From Pseudomonadota bacterium (GTDB lineage Bacteria; Desulfobacterota; Desulfovibrionia; Desulfovibrionales; Desulfovibrionaceae): a stretch of DNA of 64,000 nucleotides. The notes under the pieces are model-generated. The model did no database searches, had not been told where the DNA came from, and saw nothing but the letters and a program-made list of their open reading frames with translations. Where the stretch lies: assembly GCA_023403845.1 (NCBI GenBank), contig JAEYDL010000039.1, forward strand, positions 62,001-126,000, written 5' to 3'. This document shows positions 50,267-58,845 of the stretch, in pieces. A program made the position numbers and the translations under genes. Each line of letters opens with the position of its first letter. Positions within the stretch are counted from its first letter, which is position 1.

Positions 50267-51847
50267 TCAGATGCTGAGCTTGCCGTCTTCCTTTCCGCGT
50301 ACCCACAGATCGAAGAGCGTGCGCGACACGAAAATCGCAGTAAACATGGACGCTACGATGCCCAGGCTCAGCGTGACTGCAAATCCGCGAACGGGACCGG
50401 TACCGAACTGATACAGGATCGCCGCGGCAATGATGGTGGTCAGGTTGGAGTCCACAATGGAAACGGTCGCCTGATCAAAACCAAGCTTGATAGCTGCGGC
50501 CGGTTTCAGCCCCTTGCGCAATTCTTCGCGTATTCGTTCGAAAATAAGGACGTTTGCGTCGACGGACATGCCGATGGTAAGCACTATGCCCGCAATGCCG
50601 GGCAAGGTCAGCGTCGCGCCGAAGGCGGCAAGTCCGGACATGAGTATCAAAATGGTGAACACGAGCATGACGTCGGCGAGAAGCCCGGCCATGGCATAAT
50701 ACAACGGCATGATGATGATAACGGCCAGACCGCCTACGGCGGCGGCGAGAATGCCGCTGCGAATGGATTCCGCACCGAGGGAAGGACCGACGGTCCTCTC
50801 TTCAAGAATCGAAACCGGCGCGGGGAGGGAACCTGCACGCAGCACTATGGCGAGGTCCTGTGCTTCGGCCGGCGTAAAGTGGCCGGTGATGCTGGCCTTG
50901 CCTCCGGCGATGCGATCCTGAATGGTGGGTGCGCTGTGCACCTTGCCGTCCAGAACGATGGCCATCCGCTTTCTGATGTTTTCGCCCGTGATGCGTTCGA
51001 AGGCGGCTGCGCCGCGCGCATTGAAGGCCAACGCCACATTGGGCGAGTTGTCCCGATCAAAGGCGGGCCGGGCATCATCCACGTCCTCGCCGGTCATCAG
51101 AGGTTCCTTGTCCAGGGCAATAGGCTTTTCAACAGTTCTCCCATCCGGAAGAACCGTCACCATGGGGAAAAGCGCCACGCCGGGGGGCAGCAGCCCATTG
51201 GGGTCCACGTCGTCGCGCACGAGATGGAAGGTAAGCTGAGCGGTCTGCCCGACAAGCTGAATCGCGCGCTGCGGATCGGTCAGCCCGGGAAGCTGAATCT
51301 GAATGCGAAAATCGGCCTGCTTCCGAATATCGGGCTCGGCTACGCCAAACTGGTCGATGCGATTACGAATGGTGCGGACGGCCTGATCCAGCGCCATCTC
51401 TTCAATCTTGGTGCGGGCCTCCTGCGTATAGGAGGCGAGATAGCGCACTCCACCCTCAGCAGCCGGAGAAGACGAAATGGAAAGCTGGGGAAAGTCCTTG
51501 GCAAGCAATTCATTGAGCTGCTTTGTCTGCTCGGGGCGCGGCAGCAGAAATTCAAGCTGTTTATCCGGAGTAAGCCGGGACCGGAGCACGGTAATGCCTT
51601 CTTCCGACGCCTGCACGCGCAGATCCTGTCCGGAACGGGAAAGAGAGTTGAGGACCGCCTGCTCCACGTCCACGCCCAGAGTCAGGTGCATGCCGCCCTT
51701 CAGGTCCAGTCCGAGATTGATCCGGGTATCAGGCAAGAATCTGCCGATTCCAGAGGAGCCCACACCCGGCAGGCTCGGCAGGATAAAAACGATGCTGGCC
51801 ACAAGAACCAGCAGCGAAGCGGCGATACGCCAGCTTGTGAATTTCAT
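50267..51847 (-). CDS. secD: Protein translocase subunit SecD
   Basis: A 526-residue partner of SecF. Visible signatures: LGLDLKGGMHLTLGVD near the N terminus, the P1 base motif TIRNRIDQFGVAEPDI, and the membrane block ADVMLVFTILILMSGLAAFGATLTLPGIAGIVLTIGMSVDANVLIFERIREELR with conserved Asp for proton flow. The ATG at 51847 follows GGGGGGA. yajC lies upstream with a terminator in between, so secDF may also use a promoter in that gap. Confidence 0.96.
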   Translation of the reverse strand: MKFTSWRIAASLLVLVASIVFILPSLPGVGSSGIGRFLPDTRINLGLDLKGGMHLTLGVDVEQAVLNSLSRSGQDLRVQASEEGITVLRSRLTPDKQLEFLLPRPEQTKQLNELLAKDFPQLSISSSPAAEGGVRYLASYTQEARTKIEEMALDQAVRTIRNRIDQFGVAEPDIRKQADFRIQIQLPGLTDPQRAIQLVGQTAQLTFHLVRDDVDPNGLLPPGVALFPMVTVLPDGRTVEKPIALDKEPLMTGEDVDDARPAFDRDNSPNVALAFNARGAAAFERITGENIRKRMAIVLDGKVHSAPTIQDRIAGGKASITGHFTPAEAQDLAIVLRAGSLPAPVSILEERTVGPSLGAESIRSGILAAAVGGLAVIIIMPLYYAMAGLLADVMLVFTILILMSGLAAFGATLTLPGIAGIVLTIGMSVDANVLIFERIREELRKGLKPAAAIKLGFDQATVSIVDSNLTTIIAAAILYQFGTGPVRGFAVTLSLGIVASMFTAIFVSRTLFDLWVRGKEDGKLSI

Positions 51848-52076
51848 GGGGTCCCCCCGGGAACCGCCTTTCGGGCTTCTCCCGGATGAACCGGACCCCC
51901 GAAGCCGCAAGTAACGTTCCCTGATGCATTTTCAAAGCGGGGCGTCCTCGCCCCGACCGACGCCCGCCCGCAGCGAAAAAGCCACACCGGATCTCTGTGC
52001 GAAAAAACTTCCGCACCCGGGATGCCTGCGGAACCCATTGTGAAATCGCCCCTGATCTCGGGCGACGCCGGATAAC

Positions 52077-52111
52077 AAAACGGGCACGGCTCCCGAAAGG
52101 GAACCGGCCCG
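52077..52111 (-). terminator. Terminator after yajC
   Basis: A 13-bp stem with one bulge (52081-52094 with 52099-52111, loop GAAA) followed on the minus strand by TTTTG. Confidence 0.75.
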
Positions 52112-52120
52112 CAGAATGAA

Positions 52121-52456
52121 CTAGTCTTCCTTGACTGTCTTCGTGCGCATATCGACGACGCTCACCACATAGGAGCGACCGATATTCACAGAAGTGGAAC
52201 CGAGGTCGATGGTGAGGATGTCGCCGTCGAGATCGGTGATGCGCCCCATAAGGCCGCCGCTCGTCAGGACCTGATCGCCCTTCTTGAGGCTTTCCAGCAT
52301 GGACTTGTGCTGCTTGGCCCGCTTCTGCTGGGGGCGGATAAGCAGGAAATAGAAAATGGCCAGCATGGCGATAAGCGGAACAAACTGCATCAGAGCGCCG
52401 CCCTCGGCGGCAGCGGCTCCGGACGTACCCATGGCGTGGGCGACAGAAGCGAACAT
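52121..52456 (-). CDS. yajC: Preprotein translocase subunit YajC
   Basis: A 111-residue protein with one N-terminal membrane helix (MQFVPLIAMLAIFYFLLIRPQQKRAK) and a small cytoplasmic domain (LKKGDQVLTSGGLMGRITDLDGDILTIDL), exactly as in YajC. It associates with SecDF. AAGGAGGACTC precedes the ATG. Confidence 0.95.
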   Translation of the reverse strand: MFASVAHAMGTSGAAAAEGGALMQFVPLIAMLAIFYFLLIRPQQKRAKQHKSMLESLKKGDQVLTSGGLMGRITDLDGDILTIDLGSTSVNIGRSYVVSVVDMRTKTVKED

Positions 52457-52533
52457 GAGTCCTCCTTGAAAGGGGTTATTGGCTGAAACAAAACCAGTTG
52501 CCGTTTCCGGCAAAGGCGTTCTGCAAACGCTGT

Positions 52534-52562
52534 ATACTAGCGGCAGAAATGTGATTTGGCAA
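52534..52562 (-). promoter_or_regulatory. Predicted sigma-70 promoter of yajC
   Basis: On the minus strand, TTGCCA (52562-52557), 17-nt spacer, TAGTAT (52539-52534), 78 nt upstream of the yajC start. Confidence 0.6.
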
Positions 52563-52686
52563 GTCCAGACTGGAGTTCCCGGAGACGGTTCCCCACTATC
52601 GACATCACTTTCGGTCAAACGGACGACCGGCGGAAAAGCGACCGCTCTCCACCAGCCGGACAGCACGGCATAAAAACGCATTTGCC

Positions 52687-53190
52687 TCAAACATCTGCTG
52701 TATTCCGTGCCCCGCATCCCTCTTCACAGGCTTGCGGTTCTTCTTCCGCGTTCCCATCCGCGAATGGGCATCCGTCCCCGCGAACCGAAGTATCCTCCAC
52801 GAACCGGGCAAGCGTCGTCCGGGCAAGAAAAGCCCGCATATGCCGGTCCATCTCCAGCCAGAAGGCACGCGTGGAGCAGGTATTCTGGCGCGGACATGGC
52901 GCATCGGCATACAGACAGTCCACTGGAGCAATATGCCCTTCAAGATACTCAACCACCACATCCATGAAAATCTCGGAAGCGGGGCGGGCCAGAGCATAGC
53001 CGCCCCGTGCTCCGCGAATGGATCTCAGAATACCCGACGGACGCAGAGCACGAACAATCTGCTCAAGATATTTGACGGAGATGCCCTCATCGCGAGCGAT
53101 CTCAGCCAGCTGGACGCATGAATCGGCAGGCCGGGAAGCCAGATTGACGAGAAGGCGCAGCCCGTAACGCGTTCGCGTGGAATACCGCAT
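52687..53190 (-). CDS. Rrf2-family transcriptional regulator (IscR-like)
   Basis: A 167-residue winged-helix regulator. The DNA-binding part is MRYSTRTRYGLRLLVNLA ... EGISVKYLEQIVRALRPSGILRSIRGARGGYALAR. Three cysteines (Cys92, Cys99, Cys105; CX6CX5C) lie where IscR has its cluster-binding CX5CX5C, so an Fe-S cluster is likely, but the His107 ligand of IscR is Arg108 here. Three more cysteines occur in the C-terminal tail. No isc/suf genes are adjacent; its targets are unknown. GGGAGGATTGAGTC precedes the ATG. Confidence 0.88.
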   Translation of the reverse strand: MRYSTRTRYGLRLLVNLASRPADSCVQLAEIARDEGISVKYLEQIVRALRPSGILRSIRGARGGYALARPASEIFMDVVVEYLEGHIAPVDCLYADAPCPRQNTCSTRAFWLEMDRHMRAFLARTTLARFVEDTSVRGDGCPFADGNAEEEPQACEEGCGARNTADV

Positions 53191-53443
53191 GACTCAATCC
53201 TCCCTGTCCGGCTTTTTCATTTCTTGCCGGAAACGATCACTGCCCATGTGTTGTTTCCATGCGGGAGTCTTCCTGCATGGCTCGCATGGCGGCGGACGGC
53301 AAATTCCCCATTTCGTGATTCCCGACAAAATCTCAAGGGCGGAGCCGTCCCGTTTCGCACATGCTCCCGCTCCCCAACTACCGTAACAGGCGGGCAAAGA
53401 GCAGTATGAAACGATCTCGACCGCATCCTGACAACCATGTATC

Positions 53444-54370
53444 CTACTCTTCCGTCGCGATATCGGATAAACAGAAGGGAGTCTCCTGATAGACGTAATA
53501 GTTCAACCAGTTAGAATAGAACAGGTGGGCATGGGCCCTCCAGCTCATCAGCGGCACAAGCGAAGAATCGTCATCAGGATAGTAATGGGCCGGAGGCAGG
53601 ATATCCATTCCCCTGGCTACGTCCCGACGGTATTCTCCGTCCAGAGTTTCCCTGTCGTATTCCAGGTGTCCCATAATGAACAGATTCCGTCCGCCTGGAG
53701 TACCCGCCACCAGCACGCCGGCCTCATCGGACTCGGCCAGAATGTCCAGATCAGGAACGGCGAGGATATCCTCGCGCCGGACTTCCGTATGCCGGGAATG
53801 CGGAGCATTGAAAACGTCGTCGAACCCCCGGAACAGGCTGCAGGTCGGGTTGTTCAACCGATGGCTGAATACGCCGGAAATTTTGCGTTCAAGCTGATGC
53901 TTGGAAATCCCGTAGTGATGGTAGAGTCCTGCCTGAGCTCCCCAGCAGATATACAGTGTGGAGTGCACGTTCGATCGCGCGTAATCCATAATCTCGACAA
54001 GGTCGTTCCAGTAATCCACCTCTTCAAACGGAAGCTGTTCCACCGGAGCGCCCGTAATGATCATGCCGTCGAAAGTCTGGCCTCTGACCTGCGAAAAGGT
54101 TTTGTAAAAGCGCTCAAGATGCTGCTGGGCCGTATTTCTCGACTCATGCCCCTCCGCTCTGAGCAGCGTTATGTTCACCTGAAGCGGCGTATTGCCGAGC
54201 ACGCGCAACAGTTGCGTTTCTGTCGCGATCTTGGTGGGCATCAGATTGACGATGGCGATTTCCAGCGGACGGATATCCTGCCGATTGGCTCGACTCTCCG
54301 TCATGACAAATATGTTTTCGCCCTCCAGAACCGGACGGGCGGGCAAATCTTCGGGAATCTTGATAGGCAT
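53444..54370 (-). CDS. metA: Homoserine O-acyltransferase MetA (probably acetyl-specific)
   Basis: A 308-residue MetA enzyme that acylates homoserine in methionine synthesis. The catalytic Cys142 is in LYICWGAQAGL; FIMGHLEYDRETL carries the catalytic Glu. Residue 111 is Glu (GAPVEQLPF). In this family Glu111 selects acetyl-CoA and Gly111 succinyl-CoA, so this is predicted to be an O-acetyltransferase despite homology to succinyltransferases. AAGGAGATTTGC precedes the ATG. A minus-strand TTGACA (54427-54422) could be the -35 box. Confidence 0.93.
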   Translation of the reverse strand: MPIKIPEDLPARPVLEGENIFVMTESRANRQDIRPLEIAIVNLMPTKIATETQLLRVLGNTPLQVNITLLRAEGHESRNTAQQHLERFYKTFSQVRGQTFDGMIITGAPVEQLPFEEVDYWNDLVEIMDYARSNVHSTLYICWGAQAGLYHHYGISKHQLERKISGVFSHRLNNPTCSLFRGFDDVFNAPHSRHTEVRREDILAVPDLDILAESDEAGVLVAGTPGGRNLFIMGHLEYDRETLDGEYRRDVARGMDILPPAHYYPDDDSSLVPLMSWRAHAHLFYSNWLNYYVYQETPFCLSDIATEE

Positions 54371-54680
54371 GCAAATCTCCTTGAAAAAAGCTTTCTATTC
54401 CTACGGGATCAGTATAGAATATGTCAACCCCGCTTCGGAACGGCCTGTCGAACCGTTGCGGCGAGGGTGGACGCCATCGGACAGATCGGATGAATAACGA
54501 CCTTGCTTCACCCCGCAGGGATCTCAGAATGCGCCTCGGGAATGATGACTTTCCCGGCCAGCCTGCTCCTGCGACTGGATAAAGACGCAATGCACAGGTC
54601 TGCAGGGGGCACGCGTCCCTTCTGCCCTTCTTCCGGAGCCCCGTATGCCCCAAAGGCCCATTCCGCAACAGGAGGTTCAT
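54371..54680. other. Intergenic region between divergent metA and esterase genes
   Basis: 310 bases with a TTGACA on the metA strand. No gene and no clear riboswitch is seen. Confidence 0.4.
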
Positions 54681-55619
54681 ATGAGAACCCTGCACCCGGT
54701 GCTGGTCCCCTGGCTGACACATTTCAACGACGCGGTTGAACGGAGCGTTGCCGCCGGCTTCAAGGCAACCCCCACCAACGCCCGGGAATGGCTTGCCGGC
54801 TGCACTCGGCTGTACGTGACGAACATTCCCGTCGTTCCCTGCGTACAGGACGACCTTGTGCCAGCCCCGGAATATCGTGTCCCCATCCGCATCTATCATC
54901 CCTCTCCTCAGGAAGACCTGCCGGTGCTTGTCTATTTTCACGGCGGCGGACACATGTGCGGCAGCATTACCGTCTACGATCCCATTTGCCGAAAAATAGC
55001 CCTGGCGGCAAAACACATCGTCGTTTCCGCAGACTACCGTCTCGCCCCGGAAAATCCATATCCCGCCGGTCTGCATGATGCTCTCGGGGTCGTCCACAAC
55101 TTGTGGCCGGTACTGGATTCAAGAGGCATTCGTCACACCCGGCAGCTGTCCCTTGGAGGCGACTCCGGCGGAGGCACACTTGCGGCATCCGTTGCGGGCA
55201 TCGTGCAGCACGAGCCAGGCATCCGCATCAAACGACAATTTCTGATCTATCCCAGCCTTGACTACACGCTGAGCCTGCCCAGCGTCGAGGAAAACGCCGT
55301 CGGTTTCCTGCTGGAAAAGGATAAGGTGATCTGGTATTTTGAAAACTATTTCCAGCACGGCGAAAACTGGAAGGAAGCCTCTCCCCTTTTCTGGGAATTC
55401 ACATCAAGGCTTCCGGAATCGCTCATCATAACCGCCGAATTCTGTCCCCTTCGGGATGAGGGGAGACTTTACGCGCAAAAACTCAGGAATGCGGGAATCC
55501 GAGTGGAAGAACTGAAGTTCGACACCATGATCCATGCATTTCTCAATATGGAAAATCTGGTTCCGGAAGCCTGCGGCAGGCTGTACTCCGCGATCGGCGC
55601 TTTCCTTCAGCGTCCCTGA
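54681..55619 (+). CDS. Alpha/beta-hydrolase, hormone-sensitive-lipase (esterase) family
   Basis: A 312-residue carboxylesterase-type hydrolase. The oxyanion motif HGGG is at 87-90, the nucleophile Ser162 in GGDSGGGTLA, the family block SADYRLAPENPYPAGLHDAL at about 116-135, and the catalytic His in TMIHAFLNM near the C terminus. No signal peptide. Natural substrate unknown. AGGAGGTTCAT before the ATG at 54681 selects this start over one 12 codons upstream. Confidence 0.9.
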   Translation: MRTLHPVLVPWLTHFNDAVERSVAAGFKATPTNAREWLAGCTRLYVTNIPVVPCVQDDLVPAPEYRVPIRIYHPSPQEDLPVLVYFHGGGHMCGSITVYDPICRKIALAAKHIVVSADYRLAPENPYPAGLHDALGVVHNLWPVLDSRGIRHTRQLSLGGDSGGGTLAASVAGIVQHEPGIRIKRQFLIYPSLDYTLSLPSVEENAVGFLLEKDKVIWYFENYFQHGENWKEASPLFWEFTSRLPESLIITAEFCPLRDEGRLYAQKLRNAGIRVEELKFDTMIHAFLNMENLVPEACGRLYSAIGAFLQRP

Positions 55620-55811
55620 AGCGGCTCCGGCATCCCGATCGGTTCCCCCGATCCCTGTGGAAGACAAGCCTCCGAAACCACGCAACGCCTCTGCCGACTT
55701 TTGAGAAGACACTCTACTCCCTGATCCCACAGGAAAAGCGGTATTCTCGCCTCCTCCGGAGGCAATTGCCGCCATGTCTGCCCAGTCGGAAGAAAAACTG
55801 AATACGGACAG
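55620..55811. other. Intergenic region between convergent genes
   Basis: No gene is seen; the stretch to 55924 contains only the terminator listed next. Confidence 0.4.
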
Positions 55812-55845
55812 AAAAAATGCCCGAGCGCATATGCGAATCGGGCAT
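55812..55845 (-). terminator. Terminator downstream of the NlpC/P60 gene
   Basis: On the minus strand an outer 8-bp stem (ATGCCCGA with TCGGGCAT) and inner pairs end in six T. It lies 80 nt after the NlpC/P60 stop. Confidence 0.75.
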
Positions 55846-55924
55846 CATCCGTAGCAAGGCCAAATAATGGATAACTCCTGTTCACTCCGGAAAAATCCTC
55901 GATGGCACAGGAAGCGTATGCCGA

Positions 55925-56827
55925 TCAGGCATTGTTCAAAGTTTTCCCCTTGCTTTTCGTCTGCTGCGTTGTCTGCTTTTTCTGTTGTCTTTTCTGCACC
56001 ACGGTCTGCCGGGTCTTTCCACTTTCTTTTCGGACAGCAGTCCGCGTCTTGGAAGCGGATCTGGTCTGCTGGACCGAGGCCTTCTGCTGTTTTCCAGACT
56101 GCTTTCCCGTCCGGACCGAAGCCGTGCTTCGCTTCTGTTTTTTCTGCGTCTTGACAGCGGATTTGGAGCTGTCGGACTTGGGCTGCCTGCCGTATTCCGA
56201 AAGCAGACTTTGCGTGATTTCCGCATCAGCTTCATCGGAAAAGGCCACACGTCTGGCCCCCGTAAAGGTGCGGCTGAAATAGGGGTCGCTCAGGGAGGCG
56301 ATACGGACGCTCTTACGCGGTCGGGGACTATGAATGAACTTCCCCTCTCCCACATAAATCCCGGTATGATAACCACGCCGTGGATGACGAAATGTAACAA
56401 TATCCCCCGCCATCATATCTTCCGTTTCAATCGGAACCCCGAAGGAAGACTGTTCCCGGGCCGTGCGCGGCAAGGCAATCCCCACGCTCTTGTAAACCCA
56501 CTGGACGAAGCCGGAGCAGTCGAAACCGTTGAGGGACGTTCCTCCAGTGACATAGGGCGTTCCAATGGCGGTTTTGGCCTTGGTCAACAGAAGAGAACTC
56601 GAAAACTGGACATCCTCTTCCATTCGGGCCAGAGCGGCCGATCCGTAGTCATAGGAAAAACGCTGAGCAGGAGACAGGGAGGAGCGGTCAACATCCGCGT
56701 ATTCCATTTCCACACGCTCCGTTCCCGAAAGGCCGCCGGTCTTCCGGGAGGCGCAGCCGGTCATCAGCAATCCAGCGCAAAGAAACAGGATTACGCTTCC
56801 TCGTATGGATAGTTTGCTCGCATTCAT
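55925..56827 (-). CDS. NlpC/P60-family lipoprotein peptidase with basic tail
   Basis: A 300-residue lipoprotein with lipobox LMTGC (Cys25). The NlpC/P60 domain is at about 80-200: catalytic Cys104 in GFDCSGFVQW, His154 in YHTGIYVG and polar His166 in FIHSPRP. It should cut peptidoglycan stem peptides. The last 85 residues are an unusual Lys/Gln/Thr/Ser-rich tail (KKQKRSTAS..., QKRQQKKQTTQQ) likely to bind the wall or another polyanion. ATGs at 56827 and 56823 coexist in different frames; 56827 is in frame. Confidence 0.9.
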   Translation of the reverse strand: MNASKLSIRGSVILFLCAGLLMTGCASRKTGGLSGTERVEMEYADVDRSSLSPAQRFSYDYGSAALARMEEDVQFSSSLLLTKAKTAIGTPYVTGGTSLNGFDCSGFVQWVYKSVGIALPRTAREQSSFGVPIETEDMMAGDIVTFRHPRRGYHTGIYVGEGKFIHSPRPRKSVRIASLSDPYFSRTFTGARRVAFSDEADAEITQSLLSEYGRQPKSDSSKSAVKTQKKQKRSTASVRTGKQSGKQQKASVQQTRSASKTRTAVRKESGKTRQTVVQKRQQKKQTTQQTKSKGKTLNNA

Positions 56828-57015
56828 TGGCGCAGGCTATTCATTTTCTTTCCCCTTGTCAACGCGAACGATCCGGCGTAAGGGCCAGGCTATTTTTAAA
56901 TCTTTTCGCGGCAATCCATTTTGGAAATACAGAAAAATGCTCCGACAGGCGGACAGAAGGACGTTCAATGTTTCGCCTCCGAAAGACGACCAGTTGATGC
57001 GTGAACGCCGGACTG

Positions 57016-57045
57016 TTGACAAGATTCCTGTCCAGGTTTTATATG
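57016..57045 (+). promoter_or_regulatory. Predicted sigma-70 promoter of the leader/TRAP operon
   Basis: Consensus TTGACA (57016-57021), then TATATG at 57040-57045 with an 18-nt spacer (or TTATAT with 17). Transcription would begin at about 57052, some 25 nt before the leader ATG. Confidence 0.7.
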
Positions 57046-57075
57046 GTTTCAGCTTGATTACAAAAGGATGATTCC

Positions 57076-57168
57076 ATGAACAACGCTCGGCTCCATACCA
57101 TCATGACGAACGCCTCCAGCTGGTGGCGTTTCCGGGTATTGGCGTGTCGGGCGGATGGGATCGCATGA
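57076..57168 (+). CDS. Tryptophan leader peptide (TrpL-like)
   Basis: A 30-codon open frame, too short for routine calling. It starts at an ATG with AAAGGATGATTCC upstream and reads MNNARLHTIM-TNASSWWRFR-VLACRADGIA. The tandem Trp codons at 57121-57126 lie between two RNA segments that can pair with each other (57105-57114 and 57141-57148). The position between a good promoter and a strong terminator, with an alternative antiterminator pairing, is that of a classical attenuation leader. It precedes a TRAP-transporter operon. Synthesis, not the peptide product, should be what matters. Confidence 0.8.
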   Translation: MNNARLHTIMTNASSWWRFRVLACRADGIA

Positions 57169-57222
57169 TCGTATCGTTCTGATACGATTTTCTCGCGAAG
57201 GGTCAAAAGCCACCGGCACGCC
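57141..57222 (+). promoter_or_regulatory. Antiterminator pairing of the Trp attenuator
   Basis: Segment 57141-57150 (GGCGTGTCGG) can form ten continuous pairs, one a G.U, with 57213-57222, which covers the 5' arm, loop and start of the 3' arm of the terminator, so the two structures exclude each other. A separate 8-bp hairpin (57168-57175 with 57181-57188) between them may act as a pause site. Confidence 0.72.
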
Positions 57223-57235
57223 GGTGGCTTTTTTT
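57205..57235 (+). terminator. Attenuator terminator before dctP
   Basis: A perfect 12-bp stem (57205-57216 with 57221-57232, loop CACG) running into seven T, 50 nt before the dctP start. Confidence 0.88.
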
Positions 57236-57285
57236 GTTTCCCAGGACATTTTTAACACCCCATCTCTATCCCTGCGGAGAGTCAT

Positions 57286-58293
57286 ATGACGCACATTCTC
57301 ACTCCTCGGAATCTGTTTCTCGGGCTGGTTCTGCTTCTTCTGCTGACGGCAGGACAAGTAGCGCAGGCGGATTTGATTCGCCTGCGCTACGCCAACTTTC
57401 CTCCGGCCAGCACCTTTCCCTGCATCCAGATGGAACGCTGGATCGAAGAAGTGCATGCGATTACCGACGGAAAAGTGCATGTGGACAGCTTTCCCGCCGG
57501 AGCCCTGCTCGACGCGCGATCCATGCTGCGCGGCGTGATGCGCGGACAGGCCGATATAGGTTGCTTCAGTACCGCCTATTATGCCGGAGCCTTTCCTCTG
57601 AGTTCCGTCTTCGAGCTTCCCCTCGGATTCCGTTCTTCCGAGGAAGCCAGCCGCATTCTGCTGGAAGTCCTTGATGAATTCCAGCCGCAAGATCTTTCCA
57701 AGGTCAAGATTCTGACCGCCTTCACCTCTCCGCCAGCTCAGGTTATGAGCAGCAGACCCGTAACCTCCCTGAGTGATCTGCAGGGTCTGTCCCTCCGGGC
57801 TTCGGGCATTCTGGCCGATGAAGTCGCCCTGCTGGGAGGCAAGCCCGTATCCATGCCCCAGTCTGAAGCGCCTGACGCCATTCAGCGCGGAGCCGTAGAC
57901 GGAATCTTCTCTTCTCTCGACGTAGTAAGGGATCTGAACTATGCGGAAAGCTGCCGTTATGGTCTTATTACCGACATGTCCGTCTATCCGTTCGTCGTGG
58001 TCATGAATCGCAGGGTCTGGAACAGCCTTCCCCCCGAAATCCGGGAAAAGCTCGATGCATTGGCCATGCCCCATGCGATCTGGACCGGAAAGTACGTGGA
58101 TGCCCACGCGCGTGAAGCTCTGGAATGGGGCCGGAAAACCTATTCCATAGATTATCGGATACTTGATGAGGCCGAACACGCGGAAGCTCTGCGCAAGGTG
58201 GCCCCCCTCATCAAGGCATGGAAGGAAAAAACGGAGCAGCAGGGACTCCCGGCCTCCGCCATTCTTGAGTCCATCCGGGCAAAACTGCAATAA
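57286..58293 (+). CDS. dctP: TRAP transporter solute-binding protein (DctP family)
   Basis: A 335-residue periplasmic binding protein with signal peptide (residues 1-28, ending VAQA). DctP features include RLRYANFPPASTFPC, the carboxylate-binding Arg in GLSLRASGILADEV and SEAPDAIQRGAVDGIFSS. It delivers substrate to the DctQM membrane proteins. The upstream Trp attenuator suggests the ligand is tryptophan or a compound the cell needs when Trp-tRNA runs short. The ATG at 57286 follows GGAGAGTCAT. Confidence 0.93.
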   Translation: MTHILTPRNLFLGLVLLLLLTAGQVAQADLIRLRYANFPPASTFPCIQMERWIEEVHAITDGKVHVDSFPAGALLDARSMLRGVMRGQADIGCFSTAYYAGAFPLSSVFELPLGFRSSEEASRILLEVLDEFQPQDLSKVKILTAFTSPPAQVMSSRPVTSLSDLQGLSLRASGILADEVALLGGKPVSMPQSEAPDAIQRGAVDGIFSSLDVVRDLNYAESCRYGLITDMSVYPFVVVMNRRVWNSLPPEIREKLDALAMPHAIWTGKYVDAHAREALEWGRKTYSIDYRILDEAEHAEALRKVAPLIKAWKEKTEQQGLPASAILESIRAKLQ

Positions 58294-58317
58294 CAGATCC
58301 TCTCAAAGGAATATGAC

Positions 58318-58845
58318 ATGGCTACAGATCTGACCCGACGCCAACGGACGGCATACCTTCTGAACAGGTTATCACGAAGGATAGCAGTCTATCTCGCCGT
58401 GCTGGCGGGCTTCTCCTTTCTCCTTCTTCTGGCTCTGGTCTGCGCCAATGCCGGAAGCCGAGCCTTCGGCCTGCCGCTGCGGGGGGCCGTAGAAAGTTCC
58501 GGACTTTTGGGGGCGCTTACCGCAGCTCTGGCTCTCGGATACGCCCAGATCCACCACAATCATATTACAGGAGGCGTGGCCATACAAAGGCTGCCCTGTA
58601 CATTCAGACTGGTTCTGGATGCGCTGGCCTGCCTTTCAGGCGCTCTTTTCTACTCTGCCGCGGCATGGGAACTGCTGGATCTGGGCCTGTTTACGCTGGA
58701 AACGGGAGAAACTGTTGATGGTGCGGGTGAACTCTACCCCTGGTTTATTCTTCTGACCGTTCCCGGGTTCGTGGGACAGGCCGTGATAATGTTCCTGCTT
58801 TTCTGCACCACGCTGCTGAATGGAGATGAAAAATGCCCCTGCTGA
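58318..58845 (+). CDS. dctQ: TRAP transporter small permease (DctQ family)
   Basis: A 175-residue membrane protein with four helices (YLAVLAGFSFLLLLALVCAN, ALTAALALGYAQIHHNHI, DALACLSGALFYSAAAWELL, WFILLTVPGFVGQAVIMFLLFC), typical of DctQ. AAAGGAATATGAC precedes the ATG. Its end overlaps the dctM start by 13 nt. Confidence 0.88.
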   Translation: MATDLTRRQRTAYLLNRLSRRIAVYLAVLAGFSFLLLLALVCANAGSRAFGLPLRGAVESSGLLGALTAALALGYAQIHHNHITGGVAIQRLPCTFRLVLDALACLSGALFYSAAAWELLDLGLFTLETGETVDGAGELYPWFILLTVPGFVGQAVIMFLLFCTTLLNGDEKCPC

